From: Uranotaenia lowii
Lineage: Eukaryota; Arthropoda; Insecta; Diptera; Culicidae
Reading direction: 5' to 3'
Length of the DNA: 64,000 nt
Assembly: GCF_029784155.1 (NCBI RefSeq)
Contig: NC_073693.1
Coordinates: 338,350,023 to 338,414,022 of the forward strand
In this document: piece after piece, positions 24,822 through 38,819 of the stretch
Numbering within the stretch: the first letter of the stretch is position 1
Layout: the number at the start of each line of letters is the position of its first letter
The notes under the pieces: generated by a model
The model's input: the letters and a program-made list of their open reading frames with translations, nothing else
Database searches by the model: none
Told to the model about the DNA's origin: nothing
Made by a program: the position numbers and the translations under genes

Positions 24822-25321
24822 NNNNNNNNNNNNNNNNNNNNNNNNNNNNNNNNNNNNNNNNNNNNNNNNNNNNNNNNNNNNNNNNNNNNNNNNNNNNNNN
24901 NNNNNNNNNNNNNNNNNNNNNNNNNNNNNNNNNNNNNNNNNNNNNNNNNNNNNNNNNNNNNNNNNNNNNNNNNNNNNNNNNNNNNNNNNNNNNNNNNNNN
25001 NNNNNNNNNNNNNNNNNNNNNNNNNNNNNNNNNNNNNNNNNNNNNNNNNNNNNNNNNNNNNNNNNNNNNNNNNNNNNNNNNNNNNNNNNNNNNNNNNNNN
25101 NNNNNNNNNNNNNNNNNNNNNNNNNNNNNNNNNNNNNNNNNNNNNNNNNNNNNNNNNNNNNNNNNNNNNNNNNNNNNNNNNNNNNNNNNNNNNNNNNNNN
25201 NNNNNNNNNNNNNNNNNNNNNNNNNNNNNNNNNNNNNNNNNNNNNNNNNNNNNNNNNNNNNNNNNNNNNNNNNNNNNNNNNNNNNNNNNNNNNNNNNNNN
25301 NNNNNNNNNNNNNNNNNNNNN
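24822..25321. other. Assembly gap, 500 N
   Basis: Exactly 500 undetermined bases, so most likely a scaffold gap of nominal rather than measured length. Confidence 0.98.
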
Positions 25322-26450
25322 TGGGGTTTCACATTTGCTTACGATCTCTTACTAGGGGGGTAGGGGGGGTTTCCAAAAATCTTACGTAAGAAATGTTACA
25401 TTAAAAATTCATCACAGACACAGTCATACGAAACCATATTACTCAGGTTTTGCGTTGTATAAGTGTCGACTAGCTCAGGCGGCTACTTTGTCAGGGTCGG
25501 CTTCCACTAGCTAGCAGAGAAACAACAACAGGGGTGGACTGGGACCACCAAATCAGGCATGTAAAAATCGCGAGTCTACATTCTCGCACATTCCCATAAA
25601 TTTGCATCCGGCCTAAGCCTAATTTTTCCAAAATTTGTATCAAATGTCCGTACAAGTCCAATTAAAACAGGGCAATCTGGTATAGCTTATTCTACAAACC
25701 TGTGGCAACAAAAATATGGGTTTCCATTTTCCATAAACGATTAAGGGTTTGTGCTGCGTTGAAGTGAGCACTTTTTGGTCGTTTCACTCTTCAGAGCGCT
25801 AACTCTAATTAGCTCCCGTAAGTGTGAAAAATCAACCACTATAAGGTCTGAGGTGTAAAACTATTCTCGCATATAAATTTTATCCATTCTATAATACAAA
25901 AAAGATGGGTGTATTGGAAAAATGAGAATATTATTGGGTTTTTTTTTATTAAACGAGTGTTTACTGAAAGATTAAAAATAAAACAGAAAGAATTAAAAAT
26001 AAACGTAAATACGGTTGATTTTTTTCAATACCATTAACAACAAAAATATGAAAAGGTTAATTAACGCATTAAAAAAATTAGAAAATCAATAACGGTTTGA
26101 GATGGATTTTATTTTTAAAAACCGTTTAATTTATCTACTTTTAACAATAACTTGGTGCAATGCAATTCTTGTTCGTTTCAAATTAATTTTAAATTTATTT
26201 CATTAGAAAGGTTTTATATCTAACTTCTAGTCGATGTTGAGTTGTGACTACTTCACCCAAAAACAAATTTAAAATTAATATTAATTTGACTAATTTCCCA
26301 AAAGCATCATTTCAGAGTAAACATCAGGAATGTACCAAATAAAGACCATTTAAACTATTCGGGCAAATATTCTATTCTGTTTCAAATGAAAAAAAAATGC
26401 GATTATTCCAATATCCTTCTATTTCTTCCATTGTAATGCCAAAATATTTT
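25322..26450. other. Non-coding DNA with a terminal fragment of the hAT-like family
   Basis: 25,600-25,692 matches the right end of the 11,481-16,186 element (CAGGGCAATCTGG followed by a TAGCTTA-like end). Nothing else recognisable. Confidence 0.4.
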
Positions 26451-27628
26451 GTCAAAATTGTCAAAATTGTCAAAATTGTCAAAATCGTCAAAATTGTCAA
26501 AATTGTCAAAATTGTCAAAATTGTCAAAATTGTCAAAATTGTCAAAATTGTCAAAATTGTCAAAATTGTCAAAATTGTCAAAATTGTCAAAATTGTCAAA
26601 ATTGTCAAAATTGTCAAAATTGTCAAAATTGTCAAAATTGTCAAAATTGTCAAAATTGTCAAAATTGTCAAAATTGTCAAAATTGTCAAAATTGTCAAAA
26701 TTGTCAAAATTGTCAAAATTGTCAAAATTGTCAAAATTGTCAAAATTGTCAAAATTGTCAAAATTGTCAAAATTGTCAAAATTGTCAAAATTGTCAAAAT
26801 TGTCAAAATTGTCAAAATTGTCAAAATTGTCAAAATTGTCAAATTGTCAAAATTGTCAAAATTGTCAAAATTGTCAAAATTGTCAAAATTGTCAAAATTG
26901 ACAAAATTGACAAAATTGTCAATATTGTCAAAATTGTCAAAATTGTCAAAATTGTCGAAATTGTTAAAATTGTCAAAATTGTCAAAATTGTCAAAATTGT
27001 CAAAATTGTCAAAATTGTCAAAATTGTCAAAATTGTCAAAATTGTCAAAATTGTCAAAATTGTCAAAATTGTCAAAATTGTCAAAATTGTCAAAATTGTC
27101 AAAATTGTCAAAATTGTCAAAATTGTCAAAATTGTCAAAATTGTCAAAATTGTCAAAATTGTCAAAATTGTCAAAATTGTCAAAATTGTCAAAATTGTCA
27201 AAACTGTCAAAATTGTCAAAATTGTCAAAATTGTCAAAATTGTCAAAATTGTCAAAATTGTCAAAATTTTCAAAATTGTCAAAATTGTCAAAATTGTCAA
27301 AATTGTCAAAATTGTCAAAATTGTCAAAATTGTCAAAATTGTCAAAATTGTCAAAATTGTCAAAATTGTCAAAATTGTCAAAATTGTCAAAATTGTCAAA
27401 ATTGTCAAAATTGTCAAAATTGTCAAAATTGTCAAAATTGTCAAAATTGTCAAAATTGTCAAAATTGTCAAAATTGTCAAAATTGTCAAAATTGACAAAA
27501 TTGTCAAAATTGTCAAATTTGTCAAAATTGACAAAATTGTCAAAATTGTCAAAATTGTCAAAATTGTCAAAATTTTCAAAATTGACATAACTGTCAAAAT
27601 TGCCAAAATTGTCAAAATTGTCAAAATC
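26451..27628. repeat. 9-bp satellite array, unit AAAATTGTC (array 2)
   Basis: About 1.18 kb, roughly 130 copies. The unit differs from AAAAATGAC by two A/T swaps. Variants include AAAATTGAC (26,895-26,915, 27,490 and 27,525), AAATTGTC (26,841), and AATATTGTC/GAAATTGTT near 26,920-26,965. Long open frames (VKI, SKL and TIL repeats) follow from the 9-bp period and are not genes. Confidence 0.96.
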
Positions 27629-27629
27629 G

Positions 27630-30600
27630 TTACGAATTCAATGGTCTTACCCAGCGCTCAACCCTTGTTCTTCGACCGTTTCTAAATAAATTTGAAGAAC
27701 TGAAATTTTAGAACTCAAAAAGGGAAATCTTATATTTATGAAATTTTAAAAATTGTACATATTGACTTTTTTCGATTTAGTTCAGGAATATGGCCCACTC
27801 AAATGATAGTTAAGATTTTCCGGTACTCAAAAGCTAATTTTCTTTCTTAGCTTCAAAAAAAGACTACCTACCTACCTATATCAAAGTCAAATATAAACAT
27901 TTCCGCCATCAAAACACTCAACAATGATCCTTGGCAAAGCTTCGGTGGGATGTACCATTGAAGATGCAGATTTTTCATTAAACGAGCAGCATTGCCGGGC
28001 CAGAACTTTTCCATTTTCCGGCTGCAATGAATTGCATTATTGTGGCAGCCAACGTTTCCATTCTCTCTGCTGCTGCTGCACCGGAACTTACCGGGTTGAA
28101 GAAAAAATAAACCCCGGAGTGAAAAAGTCGAAATGAAACGATGGGCGATAGCATCTTGACAGCGAGCGAGAGACAGTTTGTAGCACGTCTTTTGAATTAA
28201 TTACTTTTGTCGAGAAGGTCGGAAATTGAGTTGGATTACAGTTAGTTCTTTTTTCAATTTGGAAACCATGAGCTAGCGATGAACAACCCAATCCAAAATT
28301 TTGTACGGGTTTCGTTCTGGAAAATTTCAGTTACCATTTTCGGAAGTCGGGAGGCAAACGGAAAAAGGGCATCCTGCTTCAACCACTGAAAAAGTTAATC
28401 TTCTTTGATGGAAAATTGACTTTCGTTGATTGGATCGATTTACACCCGGGCTCTGATAATTTGCCAATGATAAAACTTTGAGAAGTGAGCGAAGTTTTTT
28501 TTTCACCGGAGAAGAATTCCCGAGCACACCTGGAATAACGAAAAGTGTTAGCTAAAAGGAAGGTACCAAAGCTCGGTTTTGGTTTCCATTTCGTTTAACC
28601 CTCCAATGGGATGATGACTGTTGGAAACGAAAATTAGCATCATTTGATGGATTTTTCTTGCCAATAAAAAAAAACACAAGGATCCGCATTTTGGAATCAA
28701 TTAAGTATTTGGTTGAGAGATTGCGGTCACGATAAGATTGGATGAGAACTGCGGTTTTGCTGATTTTAATTTTTTTTTACGAGAGTAGTTGGAAAATATT
28801 AAGATAATTTCTGAGATGGTCAATGAAAACATTAGGGAAATGCGGAAAACGGGAGAAGGCCTCCAGGCAAATGTTTGGCACAAGTTGAGATCTGTTTTAA
28901 GTAGAAAAATATCTGTGAGAGGAATTGTTTCCATGATTCACTAGTTTACAGCATTTTTTAACTAACTAAACAGAAGATCACTTTTAACGTGAACGGGCGC
29001 TGAATCCGAAAAGAAATTGTATTAAATATTAAATTTTGGAAAAATTTAAAAGTTTTTGTACTTAGATTTAAATACCTCGGAATGCATAACATAAATTTGA
29101 AATTTCTTTTTTGCATATCAAAGGTGAATAAATTTGCTATCGATCATTTGAACTTCATTTTTGCGTTTGACCAACAGTATTGTTGATATTTATGACTTTA
29201 TGATAGAAAAAATTAAAAAAACGCATTTTTTCAGAGAATTTTGTTTCAGCAAATGATTAAGACTCGAAAGTAAGATTTAAAATATATTTTTCTCCATTGA
29301 TCTGAAATATTAATTCAAATCGAAGATTTAAAGTGGTTATTTATAAAAATCGATTGAAAATTTAAGAAGTCATGATTACTTTACCTTAACAGGAACTTTT
29401 GCATTTCAAAATACTTTAACGCGGTGAACTTATCATAGTATAGGAAGAATCTCACTCGGTTCAAGTAAAAACTTATTACTAGCTTACCAAAAGGTCAAAT
29501 ACCAAATTTCAGAACGATCTGACCATGAGAAGGGGTCGCCTGAGTCTCAAACGTGGATAATATTTTAAGGTAGACTTCGTTCTACTTTAAACTATTCTTT
29601 TCTATTAATTTTAGATATTCTAGTTTTGTCAATTATTTGACTGATCCGTATTTAATCATAATTTTATGTGGGATCCCTCTCGTTTTTAAAGAGGGAGGTG
29701 GCTTTCAATACAGTGAACCATCTCTTTTAAGTACTTGACATGGCCGTAGGAACGGGGAGGGGGGGGGGTGTTTGAGGGTTAACCCCCTCCTCCCATGAGG
29801 GTCCATCAAAAGCAAGCGTGGTGTTCAACTCTGCACTTAAAATTTGTTATTCCTAATCAAATTTTGATCTTGATTCAGAACTGAAGACAGATCCTCGAAA
29901 ACTAATCCCCGGTTCAGAATTCAGCTACAGTTTTTCAAAATTTTATCATTTATTAATAGGAATTCATTTCTGAATAATCAACTTTAAATAAGATTTGACT
30001 CATTTAAGAGAATCTGGTTTCTTATAATCGAAATCGAAATTCTATTGCGTTTTCATATTTCGGACTATGTCCAGTTTAGGATTCTTGATTTTCAGTTCGA
30101 ATCATCATTTGAAACTGAAATGGAAAGCTGTGTTTGAAATCGTCCTTTAAATTTGGTTTTACATTTCCTTCAAAATTTGATTCATGGTTTTCAAAACTCA
30201 AGCCGATTTTTAACATTTGCTTAATATTTTTCCGAAAATGAAAAAAAAACTTGGAAATCATTCTGAGTTTTTCTTTCATATTCAGATTCGAAGTTCATTA
30301 ATTTGCAAGGATTCGCCACGGGTTAAGATATAATTCGCTATTAAAAGAAAAGGTTGACGAAGAGTCAGTGTGGGTTCGCCTTAAAAATTAGGCGACTTCA
30401 CCATGAATAAAAATGTCAAGTGCATTAGACATGAAAAATTTTAGAAGAATTCATCATTGAAAAATAACGTTTAGGTGAGTGTAAATAATAACAAGAATTC
30501 GTTATTGAAAAAACAAGGCGAGGTCGCAATTGGAAAAAGTGATCAGAGGGATTTGCTTTTACTAACAAAAGAGAAGCATATTTTTCATTGGTAGTAAATG

Positions 30601-31830
30601 GAGAGAAAGGTTAAGTCATAAGGAAAAGAGTCGGTAGGCTGTGACCGTCGATGACGGTAGTATTTAATTTGTGAGAAAAAAATTCAAGACCTTTCATATT
30701 TTTGGTTTAAATTGTTAATTTCTTTTGCTGAATTGTGATTCATTGAGAAAGGTGGTCAATTATGTGAATCAAGATTTACCAACTTTCATACGATGCCTCA
30801 AGGATGTTCAGCTAAGTATTCTTTTTATATTTTTAAATGATGATTATTTGCAAACTTTAGCTTTACTGCAGTATCAACTCAGGGTTAATTTCTAATTATG
30901 GGTATTCAAAAAGTTTTTCCGTAGAAGTGGTTTATTATCAGTGATTTAGGTTAATGATTTCTCCCTAAATTTACGGGGTTTTTACATTTCGGAGCTGTTT
31001 CAGGAATGCAGTTTTTAGGAGGATTCTTCTGAAACTCAAATATTGTGAATTTTCGTTTAGGGTTGATACTATCGAAGCAATAAAAAAGAGCGACGAAAGA
31101 ATACATTTATTAAAGGTCTTTTTGTTTTGGCCCGACCTCGTCTTTTTATGCAGAGATAGCTATATTCAAGTATTCTGAACATAACTTCAAACTTCGTTTT
31201 CCTTGGAAGCATAATTAAATTGTTTTGAATACCTTACATGTATGTATTGAGAATTTCACTCATTGAAAGTTTCATTATGTTAAAGAACTCATTAAATAAC
31301 TGGTTCGATAGAAATATTCAAATTTGTATGTGCTTCTAGCTCTTGGCGCCGCGTACAATGATTTTATTACGTTGTTTATCCAATCAAACAACTTTAATTT
31401 CAAATGAGTAAACTAACAAAAGGCCAAAATTAGAGAATCATTGAGAAGTTGTTAGAATGACTATGATGTTAATTCTTCTTATATCAGGTTTTAAATTTGT
31501 CCTTTTCTTGTTCTTTTATTTCTTTAACATTCTAACCGATTCTGGAACTTTAATATAAAGTCGTTGTAGAAATTTATTATTGTTTTATGAAGCAGCTAGC
31601 TAGTTTGGTCAGAGGAGTTAATGTATTAGAATTAGGCACCGCATAATCTTTATATGTATATATGAATGGAAATACGAGATAGTTCTAGGAAATCTAAGCA
31701 TACATTTTTTTCGATATTTTACTTTAAAAAAGAGCCGTGTTAGAAAATGAAAAAATTAAAAATAATGACAACAAATAAGGCTTTCAGTTTGAGCAGGTAA
31801 TAAATATACTACATCGCACTTGTCAAAAGT
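27630..31830. other. Intergenic DNA, no gene recognised
   Basis: Open frames stay below 80 codons. 27,910-28,140 is GC-richer with a CTG microsatellite. 29,740-29,800 has a G-run followed by CCCCCTCCTCCC, an inverted GC-rich motif. 30,600-30,630 (GAAAGGTTAAGTCATAAG) recurs at 32,341. Confidence 0.35.
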
Positions 31831-31879
31831 GTTTTCTGATCATATCCTTTATCCCACACTCCCAAAACAATTTCTTTTG

Positions 31880-32342
31880 CTAGGATGCAAAGGTGACCTC
31901 GGTCCTAAAGCACAAATTTGATTCTTTCATCCCTTTCTATATTTTTCCTACCTATCAATTGACTACTAGGACGTGGCCGGCGCCGTTATTGATGGTTAAA
32001 GAGAGAGTATCAGTTTTGTGTATTGAGAGTGAGTCGCTAATCCCAAGCATCGTTCTTTTGACCTTTGCGCAAAATTGATAGCCTCGGTCAATCACGGAGT
32101 AGCAACCATTGGCGATGTGGAATTCTTTCTATTGAGCCACGCCTGTGATCATGGTGCTCGAAATGCATTTATTTAGAAAAAAAACAATTTACAAAGTTCA
32201 TATTATCAAATAACAATCAGAATCAGGAAAAACCATTGCAATGTATTCCATTTTGTAAAAACATTAACAGAGCATTTCGGGTACAATGATTCAGGTGGAT
32301 GTGAGTAGTCAATCAAGCTAAGCTAAGCTAAGCTAAGCTAAG
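31880..32342 (+). mobile_element. Probable retroposon 3' end with (AAGCT)n tail
   Basis: A GC-richer stretch (31,970-32,160, including GGACGTGGCCGG and CAAAATTGATAGCCTCGGTC) is followed by AT-rich DNA and a tail of about five AAGCT/TAAGC units at 32,318-32,341. A pentanucleotide tail is typical of some insect LINE/SINE 3' ends. Family assignment is not certain. Confidence 0.4.
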
Positions 32343-33395
32343 AAAGGTTAAGTCATAAGAAAAAGAATCGAGTGAGTTTGTCGTGACCAAAATCAACCAA
32401 GTTTCGTCGATGGAAGTAATGAGAAAGGTTTCTAGGATCTTTCGTAAATTTAACACTGTTCTCTTTTGTTGGAAAAATCGTCTTTAAAGTAAAGGAGGAT
32501 TGTGGTATCGAGAAATCGAAGTAGTCATATGATTTAAATAGACTAAAAAGTCCATTGACATATTTCCATATTACGAGACGGTTCATTAGTATATTTGGTC
32601 GATCAGTGCATCTATTTGCGGTGCCAGTTTGGTAATTATCTCAGATATCATAGGAGTGTATTTCTACATAATTTGAATAAAGAATAATCATTAAAATCCA
32701 AAACATCTGAACTATAATTATGGATTCATGATTGAGGGCTCTGAAACTGATTTCAATTCTTGGCTCGGAATTCCAAATTCAGAAAAAGGTTACCTGGTTC
32801 ATTTCAGACAACGTATTGGAATCCCGAAACAGATTTAAAATGTTAATTTTGAATTCAGGTTTAAAATTTAGATTCAGATTTAGCTCATTAATAAGTTCCA
32901 CAATAAAAAAAAAGATCAAGATGACTATTGCGGTAAGAATTTAAATTGCAAGAGATCGTAGGCTCATAATTCCAATTGTTGAATCGATTATAAAAATTTA
33001 ACCAAAGTCGGTTCGTTGCACTATTTATTAAGTAGAACTTGATTTCACTTAGCAAGTTTTGTCTTTTGAAAAACTTATTTTTAAAAAGCCATCCACAGGA
33101 ATTGATTTATAATGAAAGGTAATTGATAATGAAGAAAGATTTATCTTTTTTTAAAAATTTGCATTCCATATAGTGTGGCGTATTGTAAAACATTATGAAT
33201 ATTGCAGTTTTTTAAGAACCAATTTTCAAGCTAAAATCTTTAATTATGATCGAGTTTGCATAAAAACGATTCAAATAGCAAGTTTGTTATCCTTTACTTT
33301 TATTTTTGAAAATTAGATTCATTTTAAGCATTTTTTTTTAAATTGAAACCTTTCTTTAAAAAAATATTGTAAGTTCAAATCAAATAAGGAAAAAT
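32343..33395. other. AT-rich DNA, nothing recognised
   Basis: No frame above 80 codons. Confidence 0.35.
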
Positions 33396-33855
33396 TAAGC
33401 TAGCCCGATTACCGGGTTTTACCTAGACTTGCCCGAATATTAATTATAAAATTGGAAAAGATTTGGCCGGGCCCGGTTTCCCAAATTTTGTTGAAAATCT
33501 CCTGATATTGTCCAGGTGCATTCATTGCATCATTATTATTTTAAATTTTTTCGCCTATGAATGAAATTTTTCAAGCTTGATTTATTTAAATAAACATGAA
33601 CAATTTTTTGGGAGCCTGAAATATGATTCAAAATCTGATTATGTTTTTCGATTAAAAAAAATGATTCAATTAATTTTTATTCTTTATTTTTGTTAAATAG
33701 TTCCTGGATTTTTGTCAAATTTTTCCAGATATTGTCCAGATTTTGGTTTGAAAATTTGGAAATAGAATGCCCAAATTTCGCCAGGTTCTAAATAAAATAG
33801 CCCGGATTTGCCCGGCCCGGATGAGTGCGGTAAATTCCGGCAATCTTGAGCTAAG
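33396..33855. mobile_element. Copy of the GCCCGG-rich hAT-like family
   Basis: Left end TAAGCTAGCCCGATTACC; right end, reverse-complemented, TTAGCTCAAGATTGCC. These are relatives of the TAAGSTTGCCAG ends at 11,481 and 16,186. It has inverted CCGGGC-rich arms and an AT-rich centre. No TSD could be recognised. Confidence 0.5.
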
Positions 33856-35287
33856 TTCACCAGATTTTGATTCAAATACCAAATTTTGATGCAAATAATA
33901 CTATCTCTTTTTTCACTTGAGGATTCTTTATACAAATCCTAATCATCATTTCATAAAGGATGTATTTTCAAAAATTTCTATTCAATTCGAAAAACTATTT
34001 ATGTAAATGAACTTAAAAATGAATTTTTATGTTTGCAAAAATAATATTTTTTATATTTTTTATTCATGTATTGTTTGAGCAAAAATGTCATATAAAAAAT
34101 TAAGTCACTAAGCAAAGATGAAGATCAATGAATCATTTCGATAGTTGGTCTGTATTCATGGAAAACTGCACTCCAAAATTTAGAATAAAACACGTGGTTT
34201 TGTTTACATCTTACCGAACAGCACCTTGAGAGGAGGGCGATTTGTCCGAAAATTGGTGGGGGCATTTTGATCGGTTATTTAAAATTTAAAAAATCTTCAA
34301 TTTACAATTAAATAACAATTTACCACAGTTTTTTATCAATTGATAATTCGAATATATAATTTGAACAACCAATAAAATCAATGGTAAGAATGTTTTAAGG
34401 AATCATCATGGTGTAAAAGCCTATTCCATTTGATCACTTTTTACAACTTAAGTGATGAATAGTCCCCAAAAAATTTAATTTGATTGTTATTCGTGTCTAA
34501 ATGAATATCTGGTAATGATTTTTACTAAAATTACATGGTATTGATTTTAAGAACACATTTGTGTAAAAAGAATCCACTTAAAACTTCGCAAATCTTTTAA
34601 ATTTATCAAAATATAGTCGCTGGCATTTTACCCCGCAAGGGCGTTATAGACAGAAGTACCCTACTGAGGAACTGAGATTTTTGAGAGACCAAATATGTTC
34701 TATGAAAATGTTAATCAAATTAACAAGAAAAAACCAAAATTTGAGTTTGGAAAATCGGTTCATTGAGAAATGAGAAACAGCGAGCTAATTTTTTTCTTCT
34801 ACCGGAAAATCCGGAATAGTGGTCAAAATGTTCATTGGACCTCCACATATTTGTACATCGTCGGATAGATGTATTCTTAACAATTCCCGAAATCAAAGAA
34901 GCACTCAAATACTGCTAAGTTGTCAGAAATTATAAGCAATTTGAAAATTAATTTTTTTTTGGGAATTTTTTATTCGGAACAAACTACAAACAACCTTGTT
35001 GAACAAACTCATTTAATTTTAAAATATTTAAAAACTAGAATAAATTACCTACACAATGAATCCAATTTCATAAAAATCGAACAACACTTGCGGCCACGGG
35101 ATTCACAACAATTCACAAGTCGAATTTCCCCGAAATGGATATTTTACGAACAGCTTTGGACGGTTAAATGAAAGTTATGACGAATTGTACCATTTTAATA
35201 AGAATGTTGTGGGAACGAATGTTCCCAAGAAGTAAAAAATTGAAAGAATTTAAAAATGACAAAGATTTAGTTATGTACCTATATGTA
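33856..35287. other. AT-rich DNA, nothing recognised
   Basis: Short frames only; the largest (83 codons, 34,920-35,171) has no motif. Confidence 0.35.
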
Positions 35288-36164
35288 GGGGAGAGTGGGG
35301 TATCGTGGGCCATGGGGAAACGTGGGCCACTTTTAATATCTCAGATGTGTGTTGAGATAAAAATCTCGAACCAACTGTCATCGTCGTCGCTTTGCGTGAG
35401 CATATATTCCTATATGTTGTTGACTGAAATACGCATCATATACTTCTTTTATTTATCAAGCAAAAAAAAGTTAGAAAAATTTACTTACATAATTAAAAAA
35501 ACACCCGCTAATTTCATCGATGGAGAACCTAAAGTGCATAACAAAAATATGCTCATACGCTTATGATATTAGTTTTGTCATGATCTTTCACATGGAAAAG
35601 GAATTTTTGATGAAAAATCAATAAGTCACACAAACGCAACCAATTTGCAAATCATAGCTTGTGGGGAATCGTGGGCCACACATCTTGAATCACCTATATT
35701 TTTGTGTTTTTATACACATCCAGAACTTTAAATACGTTTTACCTATCTGTAAAGTTTTCTTATGCCAAATGAAAAGTTATGAAAAATATTTTGTCCAGCC
35801 TATATAAGAAATTTTGCCAAAACGTTCACGAGCCAGGTTTTGGAATCTATGCGATCATACACAGCTCTTTTTTTATTTCATCATCTGAAATTGCTTTTAA
35901 ATAACGAAATGAATTAGGAAATCACAGTTTTGGGTAAACTCATAAATTTTGCATGTCATTTGTTCAATTTAGATTTGGTGGCCCACGATTCCCTACCATT
36001 TTTCAAAATCCAAAAAATATTGCTATTTTTAAAACATTCAGAATTTACCTTATGATACTTTGAAAATATAGAAAACCATACCATTTTTTATTTTCATTTT
36101 ATCTTTTATAATAAAGAAGTTATGGAACAACGAAAAAAAGTGGCCCATGATTCCCCACTCTCTC
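35288..36164. mobile_element. Non-autonomous element with GTGGGCCAC ends
   Basis: Left GGGGAGAGTGGGGTATCGTG and right, reverse-complemented, GAGAGAGTGGGGAATCATG form imperfect terminal inverted repeats. TGGGCCA motifs recur inside in both orientations (35,306, 35,329, 35,667, 35,980, 36,142). No transposase. TSD not resolved. Confidence 0.6.
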
Positions 36165-37627
36165 ATACCTATTTATATCGGTTATTTAAAAAGTCATGTT
36201 GAATATCTGTTTTTAAACATGTGAATTCGTTTTATCTTCCCTTTTTCAAATTTGTTTAAGCAAAAAATGTGTAGTTATAAAAAATGACGTGAGTTTCGGC
36301 TTATTATCAAAAAAAGTTATTTTAAGTGTGGTTCGCAAACAAGATTTTAAATTTGAATTGGCCCGTGTGTTCGAAAGGTTGCCCACCACTGGCTTAGAAC
36401 AATGTTCAAATTTTTTTTCAAAATCTGAAATTTAAGGATATTTTTGTATAACTGACTTTGTCGTCACCTTCAAAAGTTGTTCGGAGCAATATGACCCTAA
36501 ACGCGCACATTCAAACCATCTTTCAAATATACTAAAGAATTGAATTTTTGAGAAAGAAAACTAGAATTTGAATTTAGAGAATCGATTCTTCCAAAATAAG
36601 ATACAGTGAATCAAAGTGCAAATTGGATATCTTTTTAAAGCCAGAAATAAATTTGATCGGATATTTTACGCATAACTTGGGAAGGATAAGTTTCTGTTAT
36701 TTATGTAAAAACTCTACTTTTTGAACTTGAAAATTTTTAAAAATGATATTTAATTAATGTTTTAACAATGAGAGCTTTTAAAGATGATGACAGTACAAAA
36801 TGGTGCCGCTCAAGATCATATTTTAGTTCCACTCAAGTTCAGAATTCTATCTTCAGTAAAGTAGAGTTATTCAGATTTACTCTGAAATATTCTAAAAATC
36901 ATCATTAGAAAGCAAAAACCAAGATCTATTTGCTGAACTAAAAAAATCGTTTGCACATAAATATCCATACCGCATGATCAACTGTTCCGAATTAGGTCGA
37001 ATTAAAAAATCTAGTTCCACTCAAAATCATTTACCCTACTTGAAAATCGAAACAGTTGCAAAAAGGATTTAGATGATTTGAAGGAATTATCAAAAAGTCA
37101 TATGCCAAACACAAGCTTAATCTGACTACTGGAAGGGAACGTCTCGTCTTACAGGATTTCTTTTAGTTGGCCTCAAACAAAAGTTCGTTCTCCATACCCT
37201 AATCTATCATCTAGAGCCCCCAGTTTGCCAGATATTATGCAATTTCGGGGCACCCTAATTTTAGTGCATATTTTTGCTCAATAAAAGACATCAATTGGTC
37301 TTAATAAATTGATTGCGTCTATAAACAGTGATAAAATGGTCAAATCCTGCTTTCTTGTAGTATTCTTTTGAAACTCGCTTGTTTTTCACGTTTTGTATTT
37401 TTTTTGGGTGAAGAGTGAGTTTCACCCAAATTGTGCTCGGTGTGGGAAGAGAAACGCACAATCGTTAATCAAAAGAATGCAGAGGGCAATTTTGATAATA
37501 CTGCGGTGAATCCGTATACCCATGGTGGATTATTTACATTCATATATACAAACGTGAGAAATAAAATGATATTTTTTAATATTTCAAACATAGTTTAAAT
37601 GAAAATCTTATTAGTGGGCTTCCGACC
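36165..37627. other. AT-rich DNA, nothing recognised
   Basis: No frame of note. Confidence 0.35.
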
Positions 37628-38819
37628 AAATAAGCGTTAAGAAAATTATCAACTATCTGGGCACCTACCATGCTACATTAGACTGAGATTGTTTGGGATT
37701 ATTATTAAATTTCTCAACCAAATTTCGTTATTGTCCCAAACTCGGTCATCATTTTTTATGCAGAATTTCAAAGTAACGTTTACATGAGAAAAAAATTAAC
37801 TTTTTGGTTTGTATGGAAAAATTGAATATTTTGTTTAACATATTTTTTTCTTCTCTGAAACTGGACCTGTTTATGGTTTTGGTGCTAGTTTATAAATTTT
37901 TTTAAGAAAATTTTTCGCTGAACAACTTTTTCGATGTCGAACAATCACTCTATAGAAGCAAATCTTATATCACAGACAAAATTTTAAAAAACAAGTCTCA
38001 TTGAAAATTCACGATATTCCCCTGATAGACGAAAATAGATGCAAAGAAATACACTGAAGCTCCATGGAATCAAACTTATGGGTATTTTTAGCTACGCAGC
38101 ACAAATAAACTAAAGACAGCAGGATAAGGATGCTTCAAAAATAATTAAATAAGCATTAAGAAAATTATCAACTCTCTGGAGCCACAGCCATGCTACATTA
38201 GACTGAGATGATTTGGGGTCATTTTCGAATTTCTTAACCACTGGGAGCTTTAAAATTTCGTTAGTGTCCCTAACTCGTCCATCTGTTTTTGCAGAATTTT
38301 AAAGTAACGTTTACATAAGAAAATTTGTATGGAAAATAAATTTAATTCTAAAAAATTAACATAATTTTTGTTTCTTCTATGGAACTGGACCTGCTTATGG
38401 TTTTGATGCCAATTTAAAATTTTTTTTGTAGAAAATTTTCCGTTGAAAAACTTTGTCGATGTCAAACAATCACTCTATAGAAGAAAATCTTATATTTTAA
38501 GAAACAAGTCTCATTCATAATTCACGAAATGCTCCTGATAGACGAAAATATACGCAAAGAAATAAACTGAAGCTTCATGGAACCGAACTTATGGGTATTT
38601 TTAGTTGCGCAGTAGAGTGTCCGTGAAAAATTTGGGTATTCCCGACATGTTTGAAATTATTTCTCTGAAAAAGCCTGATAGCCTCTAAAACTATTCTTAT
38701 TCTGTTTTTTTTTTTTGAAAATATAGTCATTCAAAACTCAATGAGAATATTCCGATTCCCTGGCAGTAGACATTAAGCAGCCCTTTTGTGTAATATTTTT
38801 TATTCAAATAGATACATAA

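Noticed and set aside
26372..27624. 397- and 261-codon frames in array 2
   Set aside because: Nine-bp satellite artefact (VKI, SKL, TIL repeats).
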